From: Anoplolepis gracilipes
Taxonomy: Eukaryota > Arthropoda > Insecta > Hymenoptera > Formicidae
DNA: 64,000 bases
Direction of reading: 5' to 3'
NCBI RefSeq assembly: GCF_047496725.1
Contig: NC_132984.1
Coordinates: 7,397,001 to 7,461,000 of the forward strand
The translations under genes were made by a program, and so were the position numbers. This document shows, piece by piece, positions 37,881-54,208 of this stretch (positions are counted from its first letter, which is position 1; every line of letters starts with the position of its first letter). The notes under the pieces are model-generated. The model made no database searches and had not been told where the DNA came from. It saw only the letters and a list, made by a program, of their open reading frames with translations.

Positions 37881-39595
37881 TACTGCTTCCTCTATATTTT
37901 TAAATTATATAAATTGAATTATTTATTTTTTTTTATCATTAGCGATAATTTATTATTTGAAATTACTGTTATAAATTGATATTTATTTTATACTCAAATA
38001 ATAAATATTGGTGTTTTAATTATTGTTAATATTATATAACAATATACATATAATATTATATAGTCGTATTATATATATATATAAATTTGCTAATATATTT
38101 TATAGAATACACATAGTGTCTGAAAATTACATCCGAAATATAATTTGTAAAAATTATTTTGTTTATAACTTTTTAATAAACGACCGATGGCTACAATCTT
38201 TTGAACGTTACTCAGGGAACATTACTCATGACTTTGATAACATCAAGATCAAGGAAGTTGGTTTCTTTTTCTTAAGGTTTACAAAAATCCAAATTATTAA
38301 TTAAGCTCATTAGAAATTTGATCGATTTTAAGCGTGAGTTATAAGTGTCGCCAGTGCCGTGTTATTCACTTGCGCAAAGTAAAAGTAATTAAAAGAACTT
38401 CTTGTTTGCATATTTTTAATACTAAACTAATCTGTAGATAATGTACTATCGAAAGATATAAGAGATTAAATTTGTTGCTTGATTTAAAATGTTGTGAATC
38501 GACAATACTTTGTTGCCGCGATTCTATATGATGCGCATTATTATTAAGTAAAAACTTTATCACTAGCATGACAGACAGTTTAATTTGCATATGTTTTATC
38601 ACGAAATAATGAAAAAAATATTATTTAATATAACAGGAAACTGTTGGGAATGTTAATAATATTAATATTATATTCAAGTGCAAAGTACTCAATTCATTAA
38701 TATTAATAGCCACTAATATTAATATTCAAGTGCAAAGTACAAAATGTAGCAATCATTTTATCAATAAAATGATTATAAAAACGATATAATCAATTTAGTG
38801 TTTATAAGAAATAGAAGTAATTGTAAAAACCTTTGACGTTTATAGCTAAATAAGCACATCCTGCATACTACATACTTTTTTTTATTATGAAAGAAATTTA
38901 TAATTTTTTATTTATAAAACTCTTTAGTATGTAATTTTATTTTTATAATCAGATTAAAACCGTTCTTTATAATGCTGGAAAAGGATGATGAGTATTTTTT
39001 ATAAATAAATGATTTCTATGAATATTAATAAAAGTTTGTATTGCTTTATACAATTTCCAAGTAAAAGTTAAATTGATATTATATTTTTAGTATTTAATAA
39101 AAAATTTATCAATATATATTATAATACTTATTAATATATTTTATTCATATATTTTATCAATATATTTATTAGTATAATTTATCGATATATTTTATAATAT
39201 CAATATATGTATTACACGACACATGCAAAATCTTAATGATACACTTACATTTAAACAACAATGATTCAAAAATCAAAAAAAAACGTGACATGAAAAATAT
39301 GATAGAAAATTTGAATTGTTACGCTGCATTTTTACATGAAAATATTAAAAAAACAGATTGTTTTTTTTAAAAATATCAGGTTTCCAATTTGTACGTGAAC
39401 CATCATGTATATATTTTTCAGGCTTTTTTAAAAATATTTTTTTACTAAGATCGTGTCATTTAATTCCTTGCTTCATTGTGCCGTGCACGTAATCATGTAT
39501 GTGCTTTATTATTTTATCTCCGCATATAGTCCGATATATCAACAACTATCTCTTTTTAAACATTTTTTAACTGGAATACAAATGATAAGTTAGCA
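37881..39595. other. AT-rich intergenic region
   Basis: No gene is seen. About 38160-38245 resembles the arms of the foldback element at 41605-42185. A tandem duplication of a TTCAAGTGCAAAGTAC-containing segment lies at about 38655-38745. The open frame at 38023-38304 is not convincing. Confidence 0.45.
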
Positions 39596-39596
39596 T

Positions 39597-40072
39597 TATA
39601 ATATTTTATAATAAAACGTTGCGCACACGTGCGTTCGCATGCATGCACTCACGCACAGATATATACAGGGTGTCCTATTTCAATCAATTCACTGAAATAT
39701 TTCAAAATCCGTAAGTTTAAATAAAAAATTTTTTGAATAAAAATTATATGGTTTCGAGGGGGCCATAAGATGATATCATTTGTTTGATCTTGGAAAGTTA
39801 TTTGAAGGCCACGTGAAGGTCACCTGTAATAAAATGTAGTGAGTTCCATTAAAAAATTGAAGGTGATCTTCACGTGACCTCCAACTAACTCTTTAAGGCC
39901 AAACAAATGGTACCATCTTATGGCCCCTTCAAAACCATATAATTTTAATTTAAAAAAATTTTTTATTTAAACTTACGAATTTTGAGATATTTCAGTGGAT
40001 TGATTGAAATGGGACACCCTATATATAATGTGCGTGCACACGTGCTTAACGTTTTATTATAAAATATTATAT
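39597..40072. mobile_element. Palindrome containing an ACAGGGTG foldback element
   Basis: The inner part (39665-40023) starts ACAGGGTGTCCTATTTCAAT and ends in its complement, with GGGGCCATAAGATG arms related to the element at 5270-6141. The flanks are also complementary: ATAATATTTTATAATAAAAC at 39597-39616 pairs with GTTTTATTATAAAATATTAT near 40051-40070, and both sides carry GTGCACACGTGC-like words. The palindrome is therefore nested. Confidence 0.75.
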
Positions 40073-40089
40073 ATACATATACATATATA

Positions 40090-40500
40090 CAGAGTATTTC
40101 AAAAATTTTGAAACAGTCGAATATTTAAACAATGGATTTTAGAAATAAAATATTTCATATAAAATTTAAAAAAATGCATTTAATGATGACATGAGTTTTA
40201 CCGTAGATGACGTTGCCAAGTTCAAGTAAAGGTCAACTTTATTTTTTTAAATAGAAACTTCTATTTTTTTTATCATACAGTTTTGTAGCTAACACTAAGA
40301 TGTTTACAAAATAGTACAATATAGCTCAAACCTATTATTCTTTGAGTTATCAATTGACAAATTCCAAGTATCGCCAGCATTAACGTTATTCGTTAGCAAG
40401 ATGTATTACGTGGAGGTTACACGGTCAAATTTACATTTTTGTTCTGTTTGCGTGTCTGTGTATGTTTGCAACTAATAGAAAAAAGAAAAAAATACATATG
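40090..40500. mobile_element. Partial related foldback arm
   Basis: CAGAGTATTTCAAAAATTTT, later CAAGTTCAAGTAAAGGTCAA, resembles one arm of the ACAGGGTG family. The other arm was not found, so this is a fragment. Confidence 0.35.
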
Positions 40501-40659
40501 TAGGTGCAAAATCAATTATTGGACTTACCTAATGTACGATCGAAGTTTGAGATGTTGATACACGAAACTGCCTCAGTTGTATTCTAATTGAAAGAAAGTA
40601 CCAAAAAAAATGTCTTTTAAATCTTATCGAAAAAAGAATGCATATTGATAAACATGTTA

Positions 40660-41110
40660 TAAGTCAATTATATAGGATCTTTATTATCCATGGCTAAATT
40701 TTATCATATGTTTTTAATAATAGACGCATTTTCAAAGTTTGTTTAGTTGTGTGCCACGAAATTAACGCATACGATCGAAATTTTGACGTATAGAATACCT
40801 GTAGAAGCAAGCAATGATATTTTGTAATGCAAGATGGATCATTTGATTTAAGGGATTTCACCTAAAAAAATTTTAAGAAATATTGCAAAGAGGAAATTAT
40901 AGAAAATTTATTAATTACAAGTCATGCGTGAGTCATATGTTTATTCCTTTACTGACAAAGTTGGTCTTTCCAAAACCTAATGATATAAATATCAGCAAAA
41001 GCTTGATGGCTCAGTAAATTTTAAGAAACTTTAAGATAACCCATCGAAATAATAGCACATTACTGTATTTTATTTATGTTTATAACATTTAGAAACATCC
41101 TGACATTACG
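40660..41110 (+). pseudogene. Degenerate Gypsy-type integrase remnant
   Basis: Plus-strand translation in shifting frames gives MAKFYHMFLIIDAFSKFV, the conserved DAFSKF block around the first part of the retroviral integrase core. Weaker blocks further along resemble the remaining core. Stops and frameshifts are frequent. No LTRs were seen nearby. Confidence 0.5.
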
Positions 41111-41187
41111 GAAATGCTGAAAAAAATAGCTCTCATCAAGTTTCTCGTGACGAATTGACAGTTCAAGAAAACATTGTAAAAATATTA

Positions 41188-41500
41188 GGTTGATGTAAAA
41201 ATAATTGCGGTATTTGTTATTTTAAACTTTGATGATTCTTTTGGAATATATTTTCATTTAACTATGTTCATGTAATATACCACTTAAAAACACGAAATTC
41301 ATTCCATTGATTTATGTTGGTGAAGAAAACTCTTCTGTTTATTCTTGTTTATTTTAAATTGTCAAATTAAAAATGTAAAAAATACATTCAAACGATTTTA
41401 TTGTATGAGTTCAAAATAACATAAAGCAAACGTATCTTTTTTCGCGTTGTATTAGGTGCAAAAATAATTTTGGTTTTTGATTTTCTAATTTAATGCAAAT
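41188..41500. mobile_element. Mariner-like terminal sequences
   Basis: ATTAGGTTGATGTAAAAATAATTGCGG (given as two overlapping words: ATTAGGTTGATG and AAAAATAATTGCGG) at about 41186-41212, and ATTAGGTGCAAAAATAATTT at about 41452-41471, resemble the mariner end TTAGGTTGGTGCAAAA. Both are in the same orientation, so they are remnants of two insertions or one rearranged element. No transposase frame remains. Confidence 0.45.
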
Positions 41501-41594
41501 GTCAAACAAACGTTGAATGATCAACGTTTAGGCATTTTGCAATCTCTTAAGTTGTTTTGCATAGTTTTGGAATAGCATTAATAATAGCGATCAA

Positions 41595-42190
41595 TTGGTT
41601 GCACATGAGTTTTCAAGATACATAATATGAAAAAAATCACGTATAATAAATAAAACTTTTTCTGTTTATAACTTTTTAACAAAGAACGAGCGACGCTTAA
41701 AATTCTTTGAAGAATACTTGGGACAGTTATATTACTTTTTACCTAATAATATGTATTATAATTATTTTGATATCTTGCTGATATAATGAACACTTGTATT
41801 GCACATTTTTTGTTTATCTGTCTGCAAAATTAGGTATAGTTTCTTATGATAATAATATTCTTGCTGCAGATTTGAAATCCAGATTGTTTAATGCGATTTC
41901 ATTTCGTTACTCCGCTATTTCTTGCCTTCATTGAAAGTTTACTAATATTTCTTTATTTATTTTATGATTTCTATAAGAAAAGTTGATAAAAATTCAGAAT
42001 AACAGAACTAGCTGCAATCATGTTGACTTTGACATATGTTATCAAAATCACTGTCCTAAGTATCCTCCAAAAAGTTTTAAGCTTGTTCTTTGTTATAAAG
42101 TTATAAACAAAAAAAAGTTTCATTTATTATACGCGATTTTCTCACATCATATACATATATTGAAAACTCATGTGCAACTTTATAACGATT
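41595..42190. mobile_element. Foldback element (about 0.6 kb)
   Basis: TTGCACATGAGTTTTCAAGA at 41599-41618 is mirrored by GAAAACTCATGTGCAA near 42161-42177. Arms of about 140 bases contain GTATAATAAATAAAAC and GTTTATAACTTT in inverted copies. Non-coding. Confidence 0.65.
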
Positions 42191-43505
42191 TGAGAGAATA
42201 CGAATAGGGAAGCAGCTTCGCCGGTGCATTTAAAAAACTAATTTAAATGAATTTTAATACTTAATATATCATAAATCTAACAAGTTTAAGCCATAAGTAA
42301 CTCTTTATTCGATTTAGTACAATACATGTACACGGTGGTACTTATGTACGTCATTTCTTCCACTATGTTTGCGTGCTGTTTACCTTTTCATCCTTCTATC
42401 TCTGATCCTAACCTGAATAATTATCTTTGTCACTTTAAATACATGTTGGTACTTATCAATTTAATATAAAATAGGATCTATAGTGGAATAAATCAACCGA
42501 GTAATATGTAAATCAACTTTGGCTTGCAGTGGAGAATGTAATCGGTAATGCTAATCTACAGCCTAAGTTTATTAGAAAAATGTTTTAGGATCAAAATTTG
42601 AATAACCGCAATCACATGATTTTAGTTCATTTTGCTTATAACTCATGCCGAGATATCTGACATTCTTCTCCTACGAAGTCCCACCTATTCATTATATTAA
42701 ATTAGTTCTAAATTATTATATTATATTATATTAGAATGTTTATGTTACCGCTATAAAATAAAAAAGAAAAATAATAATAAAAGAAAAATAAAAACAGAAA
42801 AAATAACAGCAGATTTATTTTACTGTAAGATAATAAGAATTTTTTTATAGAAATTTACTATAAAGCAAAATATTAATTAAATATGTTTGCAATAGAGAAC
42901 ATAGCTTAACGGTAGAAAATGAATATAAATATTAACAAGAGAAAAACTACGTGACGAGTGTGCGCGCCTAGTTCACAGACATCATTATATCTCGTTATTT
43001 TCTAATAAATTTGAAAAAAATTTTTCATTTTCATAGAATATTCATGACATAAAAAATTTATGCTAAACAAAAATTAAAAGCTAATTTTATGAATACTTTT
43101 AAATATAACTTTTTTTTTTAAATATGTATTTCATGCCAGGGGCATGTGTAACAAAAGGCAAGCAATTTCATTAAAATTCGTAACTGGAAGGATTCCTCAC
43201 AAGTATTATCTGAGAGACTCGAGAAAAGTTCTCCTATTGTGCAAATAATCACGTTGCAATTGTATAGTGGGAGAACTTTTAGGTTTACAGAAAATTCCAG
43301 AATAAGAATGGGCAGAGAGTGTAGAAAACTGTAGTGTATATGACACGTGCTCCTGGTAATTGGAAAATACATAAGAATATAAGAGTCGCAGTAGATTTCG
43401 TCCGACTACAAACAGGGAATTAGTGCGACGCGAATAGCTTGATCTCATCTTCTTAAATTAAATTACTTTTTGTATTACTAAATTTTTAACTAATTTTTTT
43501 TAATA
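42191..43505. other. Intergenic region upstream of the FBXO21-like gene
   Basis: No supported gene. It presumably includes the ancestral promoter of the gene starting at 43506. Two overlapping minus-strand frames at 43118-43448 are short and match nothing recognised. Confidence 0.4.
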
Positions 43506-45911
43506 ATGTGCTTACCTGAAGAAGTGATAGATATTATACTTGGCTACAATGATATCACCATTGAGGATATCATTAATTTCAGATGTGTGTGCAAGAAATT
43601 TCGACACGTAGCCAAATACAACAAGTTTATGGGAAAAAAGTTTCTTCAGAGGTAATTACTTGTTAATTAGTTAATTTTTGCAATTTGATTTTACTAATAT
43701 ATTAATTATACAATTAACTCTGCAAAATATATAATTTATGAAAATGAAATATATGAAAAGTGTAAAAACAAAACAAACAATATAAAAACATTAAGAAATG
43801 GATCAATAACAGTTAAATCACATAACGAGCGTGAGCAATTATTTTAAATAATTTTTTTATCAATTAATTTTAGTCTTCAAATAATTAAAAGAATAGTTAA
43901 AATTTGTATTTCCTGTGTAACAAGCAAAAAATTTTTAGAGATAACTCATAATCACTTTTCTGTTTCTTGACTTTTATTAGCCAGATTTAATAATAAAATT
44001 ATTTAAATTTATTTATTATGTTGTAAAATAATTCAATAAATTAATGTTTTAGTAATACATAGAATAAAAAAGTTAATTTGTTATGTTTATAAAATACGGC
44101 TATAATGCTGTCTATTGTTTATAATTATATATTGTTATTGTGTAAATTTTAATTACAATTTAAATTGAACATTATATACCGCACATCTTATTTTGTATTA
44201 AAATAAAACAAGAAAGTCTATATTCTGATTAATTTTTTTCTGATTAATTTTATAACACAATTTGAACAATATAATTTTTTGAAAACTTACTACTAATACA
44301 ATAGTTCAGTGTTTTTCTAAAACATACGATAATATTATTTATATCAATTTTAGATGGCCGACAGCGAGAAAATACTATAACAAGAAGCTTAAGGAAAATG
44401 AACAGACTTTCTGTTCTGACACTTTGTCTGAAGGAAATAAATGGAAAAACAAAAAAAGCTTAAACTTTATAGAAATAGGCATTAATTGTACGTTACGTCT
44501 CAAGACTAAAAAAATTAAAGGATATTATCCTAATGATATATCAAACGATTATACAACATATTGCGGTGTATTTTATGAGTTAGATAACGATATAGTGTCA
44601 AAAGTTTCGATATTGAAAGATAATAGAACTTTCTTTCTATATAGATGAGATTAAAAATTTACTCAATCAATTTTCACGGTAGGATTATAAAAAATAAAAT
44701 ACTATTAACTTTATTGGACTAACGTACATATTGCATAGTTAATATGTAAATTTTTCAGAAAACCTGTTTGCGAACAGCTAACAGAAAGATATATCAATAT
44801 GCAATTCTTTGACCGTCTGAGGCAATATAAGCTGATGAAAAAAAGGATAAAATTAGAAATGCAACCTCACAAAGTGCAACTTTTAGAACGAATTGCTACT
44901 ATTATGACGCAAAATTTCCAGTCTGAAAAGGATGTATTTTATTCGACCGTAACATCGTCCCTAGATAATATAACGTTAGAGGTACTGAAAAGTCTCAGAA
45001 ACATCCTGACCATTTGATATTCTCGACGTCTACAGAAAAGTTTTCCTATTGGCAAAACAACAATATTGACGATAATCATTGGAACGAAGCGGAAGGAACA
45101 CAGATTATGGATACACCCGAGGAATGTATATTTGGCAAATTAAACTTTCGTCTAAACAAATCGGAAAACACAGAGTGGAACACACAATTAAAGTACAAAT
45201 GCATTGATAATGTAAGTAATATTGATTAGGATGTATCATAAAAATATTTCAAATTATCCTGTAAACATGTCCGTTGTAATCTTAAAAATACTTTTCCTTT
45301 AATTAATTTTTCACATTAGGTCTTAGAACATAAATATGGTCAAGAAATAATAATATATACAATATATCATAGCGTTGCCAGAAGACTTGGTCTACGTTGC
45401 GATATAATAATCGGATATCCCGATGAACGTATCTGTCTACTTTGGAAACCAAGATAGTAAGTATAATATTAAATATAAAATTTTTCGAATCTTTGTACAT
45501 TTTTATTCTTATCATATACACACACGCACACATATATTATTTTTTATTGTTTGCAGTTTCACGAATAGTTCAGAAAATGTAAGATGTTTTAAAATAAATT
45601 CTAACAAATTTCCAGATTGTTTTATCAAGCAGCAACAATTTGTAGAATTTGAATGTAATAACAGTTACGAAGGTTGGCAATTACTCATGTATAATTTTTC
45701 ATATTAATAATCATATTTTTTTCATATTAACTTTAATATTAATTAATAAATTGTAATATTTAGCAGAAAGACGCCCAGGTAGCACAGGTTCGTTTTATAA
45801 ACGTTTTCTAAACGTATCCAATATTTTTTAACCGTCAAACACCAATAAGAAACGTTTCAACAGAAACATTTTTAAAACCATAGTTTAAGAAACGTATTTT
45901 TTACGTTTCTA

Positions 45912-46075
45912 TAAGGCCTGATTGCATCAACATTATTTTGGCTTTAAACGAGACTTAAATATATATATATATATATATCTGTTTTTATTAATTTAGAAAG
46001 AAAAATAAAGATAGATACATGTTTAAGTCGCACTTAAATCCAAAATAATGTTGGTACAATATCGGGCCTAAATAG
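45912..46075. mobile_element. Small nested inverted-repeat element
   Basis: AGGCCTGATTGCATCAACAT at 45914-45933, then TATTTTGG, is mirrored by CCAAAATAATGTTG...ATATCGGGCCT ending near 46069. Arms of about 45 bases surround a (TA)n centre. It is a MITE nested in the left end of the large transposon. Confidence 0.6.
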
Positions 46076-46079
46076 AATA

Positions 46080-46098
46080 AAAATTAATGTTTTAATTC

Positions 46099-46150
<52 letters not shown>

Positions 46151-46345
46151 ATATATATACATATAATTTTGAATTAAAAAAATTAATGTATTTTTAATTT
46201 TAGATATTCATATTCATAGTCCGATTTTATATTGAAGACCGTCTTAATAATAATGTGTTGTAATTCAATCACAGAATCGTAATAACATATCTTAAGATAT
46301 TATACTTAAAACGATCTTGAAATAAAAATAATGGACTATGAATAT
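46080..46345. repeat. Two hairpins, one with a (TA)n loop
   Basis: TTAATTCAAAATTATATATA and its complement flank a (TA)n/(TG)n loop at about 46092-46175. GATATTCATATTCATAGTCC (46203-46222) pairs with GGACTATGAATATC near 46331-46344. Confidence 0.6.
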
Positions 46346-46369
46346 CGGAATGAATAGCGGGGTGATTCT

Positions 46370-46420
46370 CTCTCTCTCTTTCTCTCTCTCTCTTTCTCTC
46401 TTTCTCTTCCTCTTTCCATT
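46370..46420. repeat. (CT)n tract
   Basis: Short TCTCTCTT-type microsatellite within the transposon, upstream of its first gene. Confidence 0.7.
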
Positions 46421-47087
46421 GTCTTACTAACAAAAAGTATTAAGGTTATATTCCATTTATTTGGAATGATCGCAGAGTTATTGCATATATTTGCTGTTCA
46501 AACAAGAAAACTTTTATTGTGAATATTATACAAACGACTTGTGAATATTGCAAAAGTGAAACTAGTAGTGAAAGGATAGAAAAATACTAGTAATGTGTAC
46601 TATAAAGTTAATCAATTCTCGTGCATAGATCATAACAAAGGTTAGGTTGATCAAAACGCCGGTCCGGCGAAAATATTGATATAAAGAATATCTCTTTTTT
46701 ACGACGAATAAGGTAAGTTGTATATTGGTTTAATAATTTTATAGTTTACTGTTCTGTATATATGTATATATATGTATATTTATAACACAATATTAATACT
46801 AAAAAAAGATATGAGATTAGACGTCAAATATCACATCTACAAATAATATTTTACAATTAATAAGAAGATATCAATTTGTGTGAAATCATAATCTGATTAA
46901 TCTAACATTTTTTATTGTATCAGTATATATTAAGAATCAAATTATATTGTGTTTTTCATTTCTTAATTAAATAGTTGTCATTTTTTCAGGAAAATATATA
47001 TGTAAATATATCTTTGTCGCACATATAATACTTACATAAAATACTTGTTAAAAAACAAAAGAACAGAAAAAATATTCTTGTTTAAAT

Positions 47088-49163
47088 ATGGATAAAGAAA
47101 AAGAAGTTAAATTTCTTGGCAAAAAACAAACTAAAAGGAATATACAAAAACAAGTACATGAGTTATTAAATGAACTCAATTGGAATGAAACAAAATCGAC
47201 AACACATTCAGTCATTGACTCACACTTAGAACTAAACTTAAATATAGATGAAGATTTAGGTTTTAGTTTAAATTTTAGAAATAATGAGACAAAATCATCA
47301 ATGTCACATTCAATCATTGATTCGCATTTAGAACTAGGTTCAGATCAAGATTTAGATTTTGAAATATTTCCAGAATTATATATCACTGAAAAACATGATT
47401 TTTCAGAAAACGAAACATTATCTGATGATTTTCTGAATAAATTGAGAAACTGGGCCCTAACACATAATATTACATTATCAGCATTAGATGAATTATTGTC
47501 ATTACTAAGACAATTTCATTATGATATATCTGTACCATTATCTGGAAGGTCTTTGTTATACACTCCAAAAACTACAAATTCAATTGATTTGCAAAGTGGA
47601 AAATTTACTTATTTTGGTATGCGTAAGCAGTTATATCTCCTATTAAAGGAAGAATCATGCTCAAAAATTATTGATTTAGATTTTAATATTGATGGGTTAC
47701 CCTTGTTTAAAAGTAACAACATAGTTGTCTGGCCAATTCTTTGTAGATCATTAAGTTTAACTTCATTAAATAAACCATTTATTGTAGGTTTATTTACTGG
47801 CAAAGGAAAGCCAGAACCTCTTGATTGTTATTTACAAGATCTAATACACGAGCTTAATGATGATATATTAAAGAATAGTATTGAAATAGATCATAAATTA
47901 TTTCAAATTAGAATCAGGTCTCTGATATGTGATGCTCCTGCACGAGCTTTTCTAAAATGTTGTGTAGGTCATAATTCTAGGCATGGGTGTGAAAAATGCG
48001 ATATTGAAGGGAAATACATTAATAAAATGATTTTTCCATGTAAAAGTGGACAACTTAGAACAAAAGAAACTTTTACTAAACAAGTACAAGAGGAACATCA
48101 TAAAGGAAGGTCTCCATTATTGAATTTAAACTTAGATTTAGTGAATCAATTTCCATTAGATCCCATGCATTTGGTATATTTAGGTATAATGAAAAAGTTG
48201 TTAATATTATGGGTATCAAAGGGAAAACCTTCATTTAAATTATCTGGAAAAGCTATTAATAATTTATCAGATAGATTAATTTTGTTGTCTTCTTATATAG
48301 TACATGAATTTCCTAGAAAATGTAGAGCTATATCGGACTTAAATCGTTGGAAAGCAAATGAGTTTAGATTATTCTTGTTATACGTGGGTCCAGTTTCTTT
48401 AATAAATATTTTGCCTAAACAACTTTACAATCATTTTTTAATGTTTCATGTTGGTATTACAATTCTGTGTAACGATAATCATATTTTTGAACATATTGAC
48501 TTTGCAAAAGAAGTTTTGTATAATTTTGTAAAGTATTTTGAAAAATCCTATGGGAAAGAAGAAGTGACATATAATCTTCACAGTTTAATTCATTTAGTAA
48601 CAGATGTAAGGAATCTTGGTAATTTAAACACAATTAATTGTTTTCCCTTTGAAAATTATTTGGGAAAATTAAAAAAACTTGTAAGATCATCTGCAAATCC
48701 TCATGCACAACTTTGTAGACGTATATCTGAATTATTTAATTATTCAAAGACTGAATTACCAATAACTAAATTAGAACCTAAGCAAAAACATTTTGAAGGA
48801 CCTACACTTAGAGATAAAACTGACTTGATTTTACAATACAAGAAATTGAAAACACCGACATGCGTTTTGACGATTTTTTCACCTGACAATTGTGTTTCAA
48901 TACAAGGAGATATTATTGTTCAGATTGTAAATATTCTGTGTTTGAAAGATTAATTTTATTCTATAATTTGTCGTCGATTCTTGAAAGTTTCTGAATTTTA
49001 TGATTATCCATGTTCGTCCAAATTATTGAATATTTTTAAGGTGTCTCACATATCACCTGATATAGAAGAATTCCCTTTTATATCAGTAAAATATAAAAAC
49101 ATATTATTACCCGCATATGAAAAAGGAACTTACATTGTGTTTCCTCTTCTTCATGAATTGTAG
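47088..49163 (+). CDS. tnp2-like transposase of the two-gene transposon (one internal stop)
   Basis: The open frame starts MDKEKEVKFLGKKQTK and runs 621 codons to TAA at 48951-48953. The same frame then stays open for 69 more codons to 49163 with plausible continuing sequence (CRRFLKVSEFYDYPC). Blocks typical of animal transposon proteins of this type include SLICDAPARAFLKC, HGCEKCDIEGKY, FPLDPMHLVYLGIMKKLL, RWKANEFRLFLLYVGPV and FPFENYLGKLKKLVRSSANP. The cysteine pair in CEKC and the invariant DPMHL suggest the nuclease region. The protein should cut the element ends. An acidic, serine-rich repeat occupies residues 45-110. The internal stop is probably a nonsense mutation, or the natural terminus. 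Confidence 0.75.
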
Positions 49164-49369
49164 TTAATGTATTCCTTTTATTTTATTGTATATAATTTTA
49201 TATACGTATATTATTTATAGGTTTATGTGAGTATATATTATTTTATTTTGTAAAATTTAAAGTTAATTTTAAATGTCTGCAATATTAATTTTATATTGAA
49301 GAAAAAATTGTTGATGAAATGCAATAAGCACTTTCTGCTTATTCTGTTTAATGTTTTGTTTATTTCAGA

Positions 49370-52077
<2,708 letters not shown>

Positions 52078-52639
52078 ATTTTAAGTTAAGATTTATTAGA
52101 TTTTAAGATAACACAGTTCTGTGATTGAAACATAAGTACAAGAAAATAATTATATTCTTGGAATAATTAAAAAAAGTTAATTTTTTTTAAATTTTAATTT
52201 TGTTGTAATTTTTTTTATTTTTTAAGTTAAAATTAGGTTAACATTTATTAAATTTTAAAATAATTTTAAGATAAAATTGTTCTATGTTGAGATTTAAACA
52301 TAATAAGTATACAAGACAAAAAAGTTATATTCCTGGAAAAATGTGTCAATTTTTTTTCATTTTATGTATGTGTTAATTTTTTTTTCATTCTTTGGTATAA
52401 TTATTATATGTTTAAATGTTTTTTTTTTAAATAAGAACTTTATTTTAAAATACTTTATTATGATTTGTACTTTATATATTTTTGATTATAATCTTATTAT
52501 AATATACAGGCAATATAAACTACTATATATGAACATATTGTATACATATATTTATTTTATAAAAGAAAAAAACAGTTTTTATGCGTGAAAAAGATTTGTT
52601 TTCTTATAAAATAATAATAAAATAATGCGTTCATACCCA

Positions 52640-52640
52640 T

Positions 52641-52677
<37 letters not shown>

Positions 52678-52784
52678 CACATTATTTATATATATATATA
52701 TATATTTTAATAAAATTGAACTAAATTTAATATATATATATATATAATAAATATGATTGTTTATTCACAGATTCAATAAAATAA

Positions 52785-52838
<54 letters not shown>

Positions 52839-52870
52839 TTATTTTATTGAATCCGTGAATAAACAAATTT
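52640..52870. repeat. (CA)n, (TA)n and long hairpin
   Basis: TTTATTCACAGATTCAATAA at about 52759-52778 pairs with TTATTGAATCCGTGAATAAA at 52844-52863. The loop is a perfect (TA)n tract flanked by ATGCATA on both sides. Confidence 0.8.
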
Positions 52871-54208
52871 TTTACAAATAAAGGAAAGAAAACGGTATTT
52901 TGACCGTTTCTTAAACGTTTTTTTTTGTTAGAAAATAACGTTTCCCTTAACGTTTCTTAAGTGGACATTTATACCAATTAAAAACGTTTTCGAAAGCCGG
53001 TTTTAAAACGTTTCGCAGAAACATTTGTGAAACGTTTTTAAAACGAACCTGTGCTACCTGGGACTGCACAATGCATAATTTTTTCATTTATAATTGAAAC
53101 TTTATTTACATTTAAACTATTTTTTATTATATACATATAGATGGGTATAATACTCCAGCCATTGGTCCAATTGAATAATAAATATTAATGGGACTCATAT
53201 TTTCCGATGGCGGAGCGCACACATTTTTTCAACTGGAATCTGAATTTAAAAGATTGGAGTACGAGCTTAAAAGAAGTTGGAGCACACTATACTGTACGTA
53301 AACACTACACACATGTCGCATATTAATAATAATAATAAGCAATCTTTCTGCTAATAATAAGGTTTTTCTCTTATACCACACACCATTATATAAAAATTAT
53401 AATTATCTTTAATTTAAGTAGCTGTAATTTAACTTTCTACAAACATTTATTCAAGAATTACTTAACAAAATATCAATTAAAGCTTGAATTTACACTTTTT
53501 AGTTCACCGTAAAGATAAGAGAATTTAAAATGCCAAATACAAGGCCAAAAGAAATAAAATTTGCGGTTGGAATGATTGTAAAGCATAGTGATGAATCTAC
53601 TGACTGTTCTGCAGGCGTGATTATTGGTTGGCACCGATATGAAGACAGAGATTCGGTTCAATTCTGCAGAGCAGATAAACGATTTCGTTCTAATATTTTA
53701 CCATTAAAAATTTGCAGCAATACAATGGACAACAAACAAACACATTACTTAATTTTTACAGAAAATAATGAAATGTGTTACGTAAGAGAAGGTATGGATA
53801 TTAGAAAGATGCGTTTTTATTTTAAGTTACATTTTCTTCACTTATCTCATCTTTTTGTATATACTGCAAAATAATATTTTATTTTAATTCACTTTGTTTT
53901 CTACTTTTTTAATTTAGACATTTTATTTATTTGAAGTATTATTGTTATTTATATTTAGTATTAATTATAATCGCATTTTTTATTATTTAATTTTATTTAT
54001 CATTAATTGATTTTTTTTCTGCTTTTTATTTATTTCTATAGACGCTATAACTTTAACAACACCAAAATGAATAGAAAATAGGGAGGTAAGTCGTTATTTT
54101 GACAAATTTGGAGGCACTCATTACGTTCCAAACAAAATGCTGGAAAAACATTACCCGCATGATGCCGCTGTAACTGCCGTTGTATCTGGCACTGACTTTG
54201 GACTATAA

